Below the pieces are notes generated by a model. It searched no databases. It was not told where the DNA came from and saw nothing but the letters and a program-made list of their open reading frames with translations. A stretch of DNA of 48,993 nt from Silene noctiflora (taxonomy: Eukaryota; Streptophyta; Magnoliopsida; Caryophyllales; Caryophyllaceae): assembly GCA_009801015.1 (NCBI GenBank), contig VHZZ01000101.1, positions 100,293-149,285 on the forward strand, read 5' to 3'. The position numbers and the translations under genes are program-made. Below, piece after piece: positions 22,513 to 40,797 of the stretch (positions are counted from its first letter, which is position 1; each line of letters starts with the position of its first letter).

Positions 22513-23724
22513 TCACCTTGTCACACTTTGTCCGGCGCACTCTGGAGCCGGGCGCTGCCCTCCGTCACACATGGTAACATTCCTAGGACACTTCAGGCAG
22601 TTATGAGCTAGACTACCTGTAATCTTCATCTTGGAGGTGGTGAACTCTACCGGGACATTCCCGACTAGAAAATTGTTGTCTAGGAATACATGCCTCCATG
22701 GTGCACCAAGTCTTACCCCAAAACTCCTTGGTATAGGTCCTGATAGCTGATTATGACTGAGATAAATTGCTGTCAGTTTCGGCATTGTCGGTAAATTTGC
22801 AGGTAGGTGACCTTGCAGGCGGTTCTCTTGAACGTCTAGGATCTCGAGTTCTGTTGATTCACCAGCAAACCTGGGAACCTGTATTTCTGTGAACCAATTC
22901 ACTGAAAGGTTCAGGCTAACTATCTCTGGTAAGCTTACGATTCCTCGAATTCTGCCACTGAACCTGTTATCACTTAAATCTAACATTCTGAGGTTTCTGA
23001 GTGTCCATAATGAATGGATACTTCCGGAAAGTACGTTGTGGCTTAGCGATACTGTCCTAAGACTAGTAGGTAGCTGGGGAAGTGTCCCAAATAGTTGGTT
23101 TCCACTGAGATCTAATGTGTTGAGCTGCCATAAGCCCGCGATATCTGGGATTCTCCCGGAAAATCCGTTGCTTGCCATTTTTAAGGAATGTAAGCTTCGG
23201 AAGTTGGTAATCCAGGTGGGAATAAGACCGGTGAGCTTGTTCCGGGAGATGTCGAGTTCTTCAAGTCTCTTTAGTCTTCTGATGCCTATAGGTAAACTGC
23301 CAGTAAAGAAATTATCTGACAGTGTAAGGGATGTCAACCTGTTTAGTTTGGCAATGCTTTCCGGGATTGGACCACGAAACTTATTCTTGCTTAGGTTTAT
23401 GATTGTTAGCTCGGTTAGGTTTCCAATATCGACTGTGAGAAACCCGTCATAGCCAACACCATCTAGTTCAAGTTGTGTAATTTGGCTGCTTGAGTTGTCC
23501 TCAGGGATATTACAGAGAACACCAAGGAAGTGAGCTCCGGTGCTCTCACACGGGTCCAGGGAGAAATCCCAAGTGTTCAAAAATGCATTATCTGGGATTG
23601 AGTTCGGATCAATCCCTTCCTTTAGAGCTCGAAGTACATCAACTTCTGTACTTACAGTGGCCGAGTGAACGAAGCGCGGCCCATGAAGGACTATGATGGC
23701 TATGATAATGTATATGAAAGACAT
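22513..23724 (-). CDS. Secreted leucine-rich-repeat protein, no kinase domain
   Basis: An intronless gene of 403 residues. The frame stays open 34 codons further upstream (to 23826), but the ATG at 23724 gives a clean signal peptide (MSFIYIIIAIIVLHG with a hydrophobic core), so it was chosen. An N-terminal LRR cap with paired cysteines follows (DPCESTGAHFLGVLC), then about ten plant-type LRRs with the LxxLxLSxNxFxGxIP pattern, for example LTIINLSKNKFRGPIP and LRMLDLSDNRFSGRI. A cysteine-rich C-terminal cap follows (HNCLKCPRNVTMC). There is no transmembrane segment or kinase, so an apoplastic or wall-associated receptor-like protein is likely. Ligand and partner are unknown. The family is conserved in plants, but I cannot name an orthologue with confidence. 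Confidence 0.9.
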   Translation of the reverse strand: MSFIYIIIAIIVLHGPRFVHSATVSTEVDVLRALKEGIDPNSIPDNAFLNTWDFSLDPCESTGAHFLGVLCNIPEDNSSSQITQLELDGVGYDGFLTVDIGNLTELTIINLSKNKFRGPIPESIAKLNRLTSLTLSDNFFTGSLPIGIRRLKRLEELDISRNKLTGLIPTWITNFRSLHSLKMASNGFSGRIPDIAGLWQLNTLDLSGNQLFGTLPQLPTSLRTVSLSHNVLSGSIHSLWTLRNLRMLDLSDNRFSGRIRGIVSLPEIVSLNLSVNWFTEIQVPRFAGESTELEILDVQENRLQGHLPANLPTMPKLTAIYLSHNQLSGPIPRSFGVRLGAPWRHVFLDNNFLVGNVPVEFTTSKMKITGSLAHNCLKCPRNVTMCDGGQRPAPECAGQSVTR

Positions 23725-24286
23725 TTTGAAATGCAGTTTCTTTTCCTTTTGAGTATTTGAATTGCAGGAAGGTTTTATATTTTCGGATTTGTAATCGTAA
23801 TTAATGATATTTTGCAGTGAAAACAAATGCTCAGAATTTGTGTATTTAATGGAAGTTTATGAGATAGTTAGGAAGGGGAAAGAAGAGCAGCATCAAGAAC
23901 ATTTGTTTTCTGATCTTTAAAAATTCAAGAAAGTTGATGAATCATTTGTTTTTCAAGTGTGGAATAAACAAAACAGTAACTGGTAGTGATAATTTTAAGT
24001 GTTACCTAAACTTCTTTCTTTGTAAAATTGTTAATTAAGCATTGTTTTGTATCTAAATAGTTGATCTTCCTTCAAATATTCAAGAAACTACTTCTTGTAA
24101 AAGCCAGCTTTCTATATCTAAAAGACTTTCAAGTAAATGTACGTTGCAACTCGCAAGTGAGACTCAGATACTTTTTAAAGCTTCGGAAGAAGGTTTTTGC
24201 CTGGTGATTAAGATGACGGAACTTATACTACGTATATTTTACCAAGTGCCTATATACGGGTGGTTTTTATTATACCACGACTCACG

Positions 24287-24447
24287 CAGTGGCGGAGCCA
24301 GAATTTGAGTTCAGGGGGGGCGAAAATTTTTAGGGGGGCGGATGGTTAATAATATAAGGGACACTCGGAAAAAATTCGAAAAATTTAACTAAAAACTTCG
24401 AAAAACTCAACCGCCAGAGGGAGCAGCCGCCCCTAGCTCCACCACTG
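24287..24447. mobile_element. hAT-like MITE, 161 bases, 8-base target duplication
   Basis: The element begins CAGTGGCGGAGCC and ends GCTCCACCACTG, which are inverted repeats with one mismatch over 12 bases. It is flanked by GACTCACG (24279-24286) and GACTAACG (24448-24455), an 8-base target duplication with one mismatch. An 8-base duplication and CAG...CTG ends fit the hAT superfamily. There is no coding capacity. Confidence 0.8.
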
Positions 24448-24955
24448 GACTAACGAGTCTTAATATACGATTTTATCATGATGTCCATGTAAGGTCCATT
24501 TGTTATATTCACTCAATTTCATTTTTTAATCTTAGTAAAAGGTGAAGAATCCTCCTTTGCTGTTTTTGCCTTCATTAACAAGTATTTAGTTCAAAAATCC
24601 GAACCTGAACAGCAAAATGGCGCGATGTATGTAGGCAAGACTCGAGCGTGAATTTGATCTCCTTGCTAGTTTCGACCTCATGCTAGACAATCAAACGTGT
24701 TGCAGAAATGGGCAGTTTTGTATTTTTTTTTTTTTTCCTAGAAACTTAGGTACTCACATATCCGAGTTTACAAAAGTAGTAGCTCTACAAGCACAGTTTT
24801 AGGCACCAGACGACATACAACATTATGTGTTTATATGGTATGTCCAACAAAAGGCTCCGATGACTTGATTACTGTTTACAGACATCAATGAAACCAGTCA
24901 CATGGCCACTGTTTTGAGTAAATGACAGTGTTTAAGTAGCTAGCAGAAAAACTTA

Positions 24956-25025
24956 TATGAGACGGTTTTACATGTGAAATCCAACCCATTAGGCAGGTTG
25001 ATTTCACATGTGAGGCCGTCTCATA
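24956..25025. repeat. 70-base foldback element with GAGACGG ends
   Basis: The left arm TATGAGACGGTTTTACATGT and the right arm ACATGTGAGGCCGTCTCATA pair over about 26 bases with a few mismatches around a short loop. The element lies just 3' of the B-box gene and may be in its 3' UTR. The superfamily is not determined. Confidence 0.7.
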
Positions 25026-25081
25026 CTAGCCTCACTGAGTAGCTAGAGGCCAGCTTAGGTAGAATTTATTGATAGCCAGAA

Positions 25082-27308
25082 TCAACCAAGATCAGGGACG
25101 ATGGAGTACTCATCATCATCGTCTTGATGTACCTCAATCCGAGGTTTCTTGTTCGGCATGCTGCTTTTAGTGGGTCTGTATACCATGGTATGGTTGCTGG
25201 GGAGTGACATTGGAAGTTGTGGAACTTCGGCTGCTGATAAGACCTCATGAGAGATTTGCTCACCAAAGAAGTTCACATCTGACCACCACTCAAGCTCTCC
25301 AATTTCAAGCTGCCCTTTTTGCATCTGTACATTGTAAAGGTAGATGGTTAGATGAAAGTCGTTCAAAACCGATTCATGGACTGACGTAGTACTCTATGTC
25401 ACAAATGATTCCATAACAGAGTGCTCGGAAGTAATGAGAAGTGTACAAGTTCAAACTTTGTTGTTTTTCTTACCTTATCTGGAGAACCAAATTCAGGAAA
25501 CTCCAACAAGTCATCGACAGCCCATGACGAGGAAGGAGGGAAGCTGGGAGGCTGTTGAATGGTTTGTTTTGATGGAATCGGTTGTGCAATTTGGTTGGAT
25601 GGCTCTTTGCAGATCTTGTCGGTATCATTTTTGCACTTCGACAGACTATTCAGGGCAACTCTAACACCAGTGGCTAGGTATCTCTGGTGGTTTGCCGCAA
25701 GAGTGTTGGCGCTGTGAATTGATTCATCACAATCCTGGCAAAAGAGGGCTCTGTCTTCCACACAGATGATAAAGGCAGCTTTCTCCTGTAAAACAACAAG
25801 TCCAGAACAATTCCTGACAGTTCTAATTTCGGGATGTAAAGACAGAAATGTATCCAACAGTTCAGTAATGTGTATAATTCAGGTTTTCAAGCTCAATTTC
25901 AGAAGTTCATAATTCGGNATACCAGTGGCTAGGTATCTCTGGTGGTTTGCCGCAAGAGTGCTGGCGCTGTGAATTGATTCATCACAATCCTGGCAAAAGA
26001 GAGCTCTGTCTTCCACACAGAAGATAAAGGCAGCTTTCTCCTGTAAAACAACAAGTCCAGAACAATTCCTGTCAGTTCTAATTTCGGGATGTAAAGACAG
26101 CAATGTATCCAACAGTTCAGTAATGTGTATAATTCAGGTTTTCAAGCTCAATTTCAGAAGTTCATAATTCGGTAGGAAGTCAGTTACATATCTGTAATCG
26201 GAGATCCATCATTAATCATTACCCCCAAAGGCCCAAAGCCTGTGAACAGACTCCTGCTCAAAGCCGGATAAACGGTCACACAAGCAACATTTCTCGTGTA
26301 ATAAGAGCGAGGTTGTTTCCGATTAACCCATACCCAAAACAAGACGACCGAGTACCAACTACTACATCATCATTAAAAGGAGCCGTGGAAGGTTTCCTGA
26401 GCTATTGTCATTTACTCTACTATACCCGGAAGCCAACAGAAACAATACATCTAGGGATTCTTGAACCCCTGCCGACACAAATAGACATAAAGCTACAAAC
26501 ACAACTTGTCTAGAGATGTACTACTACAACTTCCTTGAATAATTAAACTCCCAGGATACATGAAAAAGATCCACCACAATCTGATCTAGCCCTCCTAAGT
26601 CCTAAACATCATCAGTATACAGTGGAAACTGCTAGATAAACAAATTGCTGATACTCTCACCTCTAACCAAATTAAACCGGAAGAGATCATGGCCTATTGG
26701 TTAAGGCGGAGTATTAGGGACAATTAGAGGGCTACTTTCTTAAAACAGTCCAAAGACTGAGTTGCTTACATAGTTACACAGTGAGATAGCCATAAATCAA
26801 ACAACAAAAGGTCAAAAGGCATATACCTAAAGACCATTAACGAAATCAACTCCACTAATACATAAAAAAAGATTATTTCAGACATGGTTTTAGAAGGATT
26901 TGTTTGTTTATGCACAATAATAAACACATCCAAGGTCAGCAAATCACTCCAACCAACCTAGACCACCCATAACCACAGAGATACTAGGATAATAAAATAA
27001 CGTTTCTAAGACTCACTACGACCTATAACTAATTGATAATCCAACAAACAATACATATTAGGCATACCAAACTAAAAGTTGAAAGATTTAAGACAAAGAT
27101 TAACAAAGAAAGAAAGAGAGCATACTTGACAGATGTCACATAAAGGAAGCTTAGTAGAAAGACACTGAAGCTGAAGTCTTTGATGTTTACTAGCAAGCTT
27201 ATTAGCAGCATGAACTTCAATATCACATTTTGCACATAAAGCTGCTTCATCTGCACAACATATTACTGTTGCTTGATTCTTCTCACACACATCACACTGA
27301 ATCTTCAT
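25082..27308 (-). CDS. BBX24: Double B-box zinc-finger factor, BBX24/BBX25 (STO/STH) type
   Basis: Three exons, 27308-27126, 25785-25474 and 25324-25082, join in phase 0 to give 245 residues. B-box 1 (MKIQCDVCEKNQATVICCAD, then CAKCDIEVH) and B-box 2 (CDICQEKAAFIICVED, then CQDCDESIH) both keep their Cys/His/Asp zinc ligands. The C-terminus has GELEWWSDVNFFGEQ and ends DDDDEYSIVPDLG, the VP motif that binds the COP1 WD40 domain. There is no CCT domain, so this is BBX group IV. In Arabidopsis BBX24/25 act with HY5 and COP1 in light and UV-B signalling in the nucleus. The intron before exon 2 holds a 98%-identical extra copy of the exon 2 acceptor half beside a single N, probably an assembly fault. 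Other close group IV members are the alternatives. Confidence 0.93.
25664..26172 (-). repeat. 254-base direct duplication flanking a single N in the B-box gene
   Basis: Bases 25664-25917 and 25919-26172 align end to end with six substitutions (about 97.6% identity) and are separated only by the N at 25918. Each copy contains the exon 2 acceptor and the start of exon 2 (ending near LAANHQRYLATG). The right-hand copy has no donor: its frame runs through the N. On the minus strand the right-hand copy would be met first by the spliceosome. The pattern is that of two overlapping contig ends that were joined but not merged. Confidence 0.85.
26173..27125 (-). other. Remainder of intron 1 of the B-box gene
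   Basis: Intron 1 runs from the GTATG donor at 27125 to the acceptor before 25785 (or 26040 if the extra copy is real). Apart from the duplication no feature was recognised. Confidence 0.75.
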
Positions 27309-29630
27309 CTTTACCTCTTAAAATTTCCCAAAAAGTTTCAAACTTTCTGCAAATCAACAACTACCCAGATGATTATTTCACTAGCTGAACAAAACCCAGA
27401 AAGATTTTCTCAAAAAGATTGTAAATTTAGTAAGGAATGTAAAGAAGAAGGAAGAGAAGTATGAAGAGAAAACTGTGTTAAATAGAATAAATAATGTGTG
27501 TGAATTCAAAGAGGTGTTGTACTGTTTTATCTTGTGGTTGAGAGGAAATGTGGTGACAACATACAGTGTGTTAGAGATAAGACTAAAGATTTTGTAGATC
27601 AAATAAAGGGCAGAAAATGATCCAACACAATTTTGTAGGGTACTAAGCTGTATTTAATTCCATGTGTGGTGGTTGATGTTTTGGACAAAATTTGTGGCCA
27701 CACAATGCCTGTCATACAAATTATTTAAAGTGATGCTTTACACGGATTTCGTCGGATTCTTTTAACGAAAAATAAGATATCGTCGTAGCGTCAGTAGTAA
27801 TAGTGTCAAATGATCAAATGTAATTGACCCACTAACCAACTTGCAAATCGAGGGGTTTAAACCTCACATGATCTCATTATTTTGGATTATTCGTCGTCCG
27901 AGCTGAGTACGGAGTACTATTCTCCGTGAAGATGTTTTAAGAGTTGCTATTATTAATTCTAGTTAATCCGGGATTCGTTCTTATGTACTAAAAAAAAAGA
28001 AATAATATGTAAAATCTACTTCGTAATGTCATGTGTATTTGAAAGATGATATCAAAACCCAATACTGCTACATGATTGCACTATATTTAAGCTTTTTAAA
28101 GCCGATATGCATATTGTGCGATTGTATGCACATTGATATAGTCTTGCATAACATTGTTTTATATCAATATCATCAAAAATCGACTTGTTTTGGTATGTTT
28201 CATGTCCACTCTTATAATATTTTAACATAAAACCGTCTCTTTTAAATATAATTAGGTGAAGATAGTGTCTTTAATGATATTGTTAGTGAGCCGACCCTAT
28301 TAGAAACTAAACAAGCTCTCTAGTGGTTGAGAAGATTATGGCCTCAAGACTTTAAAGGCATGAAATAAGGGCAAGGCAACTTGGGCATGTGTTGTGTGGA
28401 CAATGGGCTAAGCCCCATACTTATTTGACTCTAAAAATTGAGGAAATAAACTGTCATGGTCAACAAAATTTGGCACTTGCTAGATTTATGCATTTTGAGT
28501 GGTGTTAAATTGAGTATATGAGGCTCTTCATTGCTTCCATTTGAAAGGAATCTTGCTGGATGAAAATATCTGAAATTGCCAATCTTGGAGTTTTATGGGT
28601 TTAAATATCTGAAATTGCCAATCATTGAGTTTTATGGGTTGGATACTTGCACTGGAATGTTGTCTAGGCCCATACTTCTATAGGCTACAACTTAGTCTAC
28701 AAAACCCTCTTCCACAAAAAGCAAAAGAAGTATTAAAGTTGGCTGGTATGACTGGTAAGGGCTCTTTCGTCTTTTAAATAAGTGGTAAGGAATGTGATTA
28801 CTGACTCTTGTGAATGAAAGAGTCAAACTTGGAAGGAGTTTACCTATTAAGTTGTCTTCAAATCCTGAAGGAAATTGTCTCATCTGTCGGTAGGGGATAT
28901 TCATGGTCAACACAAAAAAAAAAAAAAAAAACATAGGAGAAAGAGGTGTTATTGTAGTTAGTCTTGCTTACGACGGCATTATCCGTCTTAAGTTTAACAT
29001 GGTTAAATATTACCCCACATGTGTATATAGAATAGACATTTTATCTTTTTTAGTTCATTCTGCTTTTGTCGTATTCATCCCACGTGAATATATTTAACCC
29101 GTTATGTTGCTTGTATTTGTTAGAGAGTATTTATTTCGTTAGTAGTTATCATTGTTTGAGATTGTAAGAGATATTGCTTATAATGATAACTTGACCAGAT
29201 ATAATGGAATAAGTGTTTGGGATTGATCTTCATAGCCTCGTGAGCAATGAGAATTTTAAAAGATAAAGTGATTACATATGTTAATTGGTACTCATTTCGT
29301 CCCGGTTATTTATTTTCTTGGTTTGACACAAAGATCAAGAAGATGGGAGAAGACTATTTGGCGGTGGCGTCATTAAGTGATAAGTGGACAAGGAGTTATG
29401 TGGATGATCAAATTACTTTTTAAATATAAACAAATAAATAAGACATCCATAAATAAAATAAGAAAACAAAAATAAAAAACATCTTAAATACGTAAACTAA
29501 TACTCGTAAAATTCATAATCAATGGTAAATACATTAAATTACTACTTTATTTCTCGAATTAACTACGAAGTATATATTCATTTTTGTAAATTAAATCAAA
29601 TAACACGCTTTTACTAACCCACAAATAGAG
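27309..29630. other. Promoter of B-box gene and gene-free region
   Basis: The leader and promoter of the B-box gene occupy roughly 27309-28000 on the minus strand. Further right are a 39-base tandem duplication at 28564-28641 (AAATATCTGAAATTGCCAAT), an A-run at about 28914-28931, a lone CGGCATTATCCGTC fragment near 28972, and a truncated Stowaway-like terminus (TACTCATTTCGTCCCGG) near 29289. No supportable gene. Confidence 0.5.
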
Positions 29631-30300
29631 GTGGCAATCTGATCATATCCGCTTTAGGTTATGAGTACATTTGGGTCAGGTTCGGGTTGTTTACGGGGCG
29701 GATTATTCGAGTCAATTCTCAACTTAAGTCCGAGTTAGGTCGGACAAGTTTTAGTTGGGTCAAATACTCGGGTGATTGACGGGTCGGTCCTTATCACATA
29801 TATGTCACAAGCTTGCGACGGGTCAGATACTATCTATGTGGGTAGATAAAACAAAACAGATTGTTACTTCCTAGACACTATGCTTTTGTCTTATCTAGCC
29901 ACATGTGTTGAAATCTATTTTGATTAAAATATTTTTTTATTCGATTTTTAATTTGATTGTATTAGTTTATTTTACTATTTGTTGCTTTGATTTTTCGTTT
30001 ATGTCAGGGTTATTAGTTATACTTCGAGTTAATGTCAGGTTATTTTTTGGATCGAATCAATTTAAGGTTATCTTTCGAGTTGTCGCCTCGTCGACTCAAT
30101 TCAGGTCAAAGCATATATTGAGTCGATCCGGATTATGGGTCATCTGGGGTCGTGTCAGGTTCGGTCTTGGGACAACATTAATTGAGACTTATCGGGTTAC
30201 TAATCATCATTAGGTCGGCTCGGGTGGGTTTCAATTCGCAACATTTCATGTTCTGTCGAATCGAGTATGCTCAGATCGGATCAGACTTGTCGGCTTTACC
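29631..30300. repeat. Degenerate GGGTC/TCGGGT tract upstream of lysyl-tRNA synthetase gene
   Basis: Loose repeats of GGGTCAGG, TCGGGTT and GGTCGG without fixed period fill this segment. It looks like the reverse complement of the family at 220-700. As there, the tract stops just before a gene promoter. Open frames inside it are not genes. Confidence 0.6.
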
Positions 30301-30329
30301 TGCATTACCACTCCACAGACTAATCAAAA

Positions 30330-30395
30330 TGGGCCAAACTCCTACTATTCTAGAAGTCTAGAACACAATTTTTCCCAAAATTATCAAAATGGGCC
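30330..30395 (+). promoter_or_regulatory. KRS1: Duplicated site II elements (TGGGCC)
   Basis: TGGGCC occurs at 30330-30335 and 30390-30395, each within TCAAAATGGGCCA, 60 bases apart. Site II elements are bound by TCP factors and are common before genes of the translation machinery, which fits a tRNA synthetase. There is no TATA box nearby. Confidence 0.55.
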
Positions 30396-30401
30396 ACCAA
30401 A

Positions 30402-30629
30402 ATGAAAACGCAAATTTATCCAATTCATCCAATTTATCACTCAATTAATTCATTTCCTAAACCATACCGTTACCAAATGTCCCTAATAATAAACCAAATA
30501 CTTAAACAAAAACTCAAAATCCTCTCATTTCCCCTACCAAAACCCTTACCCTTACGCTCTTTTCAAACTCCTCTATCCGCCGCATTTCTTCGCATTTCCT
30601 CGTCATCTTCGCTCTCTCTCCGCCGTCTA
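30402..30629 (+). CDS. KRS1: In-frame N-terminal extension of lysyl-tRNA synthetase (possible targeting peptide)
   Basis: The reading frame of exon 1 is open for 76 codons before the usual start, with ATGs at 30402 and 30477. The 76 residues contain no Asp or Glu, many Lys/Arg, and a Ser-rich end (FLRISSSSSLSLRRL) directly before MSTSD. From the second ATG it reads MSLIINQILKQKLKILSF and so on. That composition is typical of mitochondrial or plastid transit peptides. The ATG at 30402 is only 7 bases after a site II element, so the ATG at 30477 is the better upstream candidate. It may alternatively be plain 5' UTR. Confidence 0.45.
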
Positions 30630-39545
<8,916 letters not shown>

Positions 39546-39885
39546 ATCACTGACCACATCGATTTGGCATCGAAACTTCATCGATTATTTTCTTTGTAAC
39601 TCCTATTTTTGATACCGTAAGAAGAATAGTGATTTATTTTGTACGAAATAGTTGGTAATATCTGATTGACCAATCGGAACTAGAAGATATATTTCGGAAT
39701 GTTAGTGATCTTAATTGTTGGTAGTGGTCCAAGAGATTGAGGATATATTGAGCGAAACTATCAAACTAGGTTCTTCACTATTTCACTCCGTTAAATTAGA
39801 GTAATGATTCGTCTTAAATAAATCCGATTTTAAATTAATTGGTGTTGGGTTGAAAGAGACCAAAACTAAATCTTCAAAAAAATGA
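39546..39885. other. 3' region of lysyl-tRNA synthetase gene
   Basis: It holds the 3' untranslated region and AT-rich spacer up to the LINE fragment. No further feature was seen. Confidence 0.6.
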
Positions 39886-40430
39886 AGGTCACACCATGCT
39901 CATCGCCCCCTCTCCCCTCATCTCTTCAAGAAGCTCACGAATTCTCTTAACCACCTGCCAATCCTCCCTCGTAAACCCCTCAAAAATGAATTTATATAGC
40001 CTCTCCCAAATAGCCCAACAACACGTCATGAAGGTCACACAATCATCCTCCCTCATCTCTTTAAGGTTGCTCTCCACCCACTCCATCACCCGCTCATGCC
40101 CTCCACCATCGAAACCTCCAACTCCGCCCCTTCCCAAATACCCTCCAACTACCCACATTCCCAAACAACATAGAGACAAATCTCCAATTGTTGAAGCAAA
40201 AAGGGCAGCTCATATCAATGGAGCCTTGCCTCTTTGCGACATTTTGCTTGGTTGCTATAGCGTCATGACTCATGACAATTGCCACAATAATACCTTGATC
40301 CTCGGCAGAGCCGAGGACTTCCATATCTTACTCCACAACCATTCATCATGCGAAAAATCCGATTGTTCCACCTCCATTGTATCACCCAAGAGAACCTTAC
40401 AGGCCGATCATACCGAGTATTAACCATCTT
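39886..40430 (-). pseudogene. Decayed LINE (non-LTR retrotransposon) 3' ORF2 fragment
   Basis: Minus-strand translation in shifting frames gives WSKIWKSSALPRIKVLLWQL, then HDAIATKQNVAKRQ and DMSCPFC, and then CCWAIWERLYKFIFEGF. These match the order of the zf-RVT region (W.IW....P.K...W, ATK.NL..R, CP.C) and the downstream AIW..RN.F.FEG block of plant L1-like ORF2 proteins. Frameshifts and stops break it, so it is non-functional. The remainder of the element is absent. Confidence 0.75.
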
Positions 40431-40797
40431 TTACGGGGTTCCAACACCAATCATCAGCCGGTTTGGAATCACTAAAACGAATATTACAAAATCTCTCTTT
40501 TTCAAAAGGGAGAAATAAAGCATTAAGCGGCTAATGATTGGTGTTGGGCCCCTGAAATAGAACGTTCCCCTCTTTTTCTTTTTTTGATCAATGTAAAAAT
40601 TAATCGGAATAGACGGGATAAAGATGCACTCCACAAGTCTACATATAAATTGTTTTAAATTTAAAACGAATATATCTAACCGTAGATAGATAAATGCTCT
40701 CCCTCAAGACCTCACTACTTCACAGTTGACACGGTCCAAAACTCCAAACCTGGTTGCCAATAAACCCTGATAAAACCTCACCTTTCCTCAATCAACA
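40431..40797 (+). promoter_or_regulatory. CMS1: Promoter region of the CMS1-type gene
   Basis: A site II element (TGGGCCC) lies at 40545-40551 and a near telo-box (AAACCCTG instead of AAACCCTA) at 40762-40769. The pairing of these two motifs is usual for plant ribosome-biogenesis genes, which fits the product. The transcription start is not clear. Confidence 0.4.

Larger units (their letters stand above)
23725..25081. other. Intergenic region between LRR gene and B-box gene
   Basis: This is the promoter of the LRR gene (minus strand, from 23724 rightwards) and the 3' end of the B-box gene. It contains a small hAT-like MITE at 24287-24447, a T-run near 24722 and a foldback element at 24956-25025. 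No gene was recognised. Confidence 0.6.

Noticed and set aside
22889-23452. 187-codon plus-strand open frame opposite the LRR gene
   Set aside because: A shadow of the repeated LRR codons on the other strand; no domain and no promoter signals.
26683-26720. Possible tRNA-like text (TGGTTAAGGCGG)
   Set aside because: Resembles part of a D-arm, but no acceptor stem, anticodon arm or T-arm sequence is present around it.
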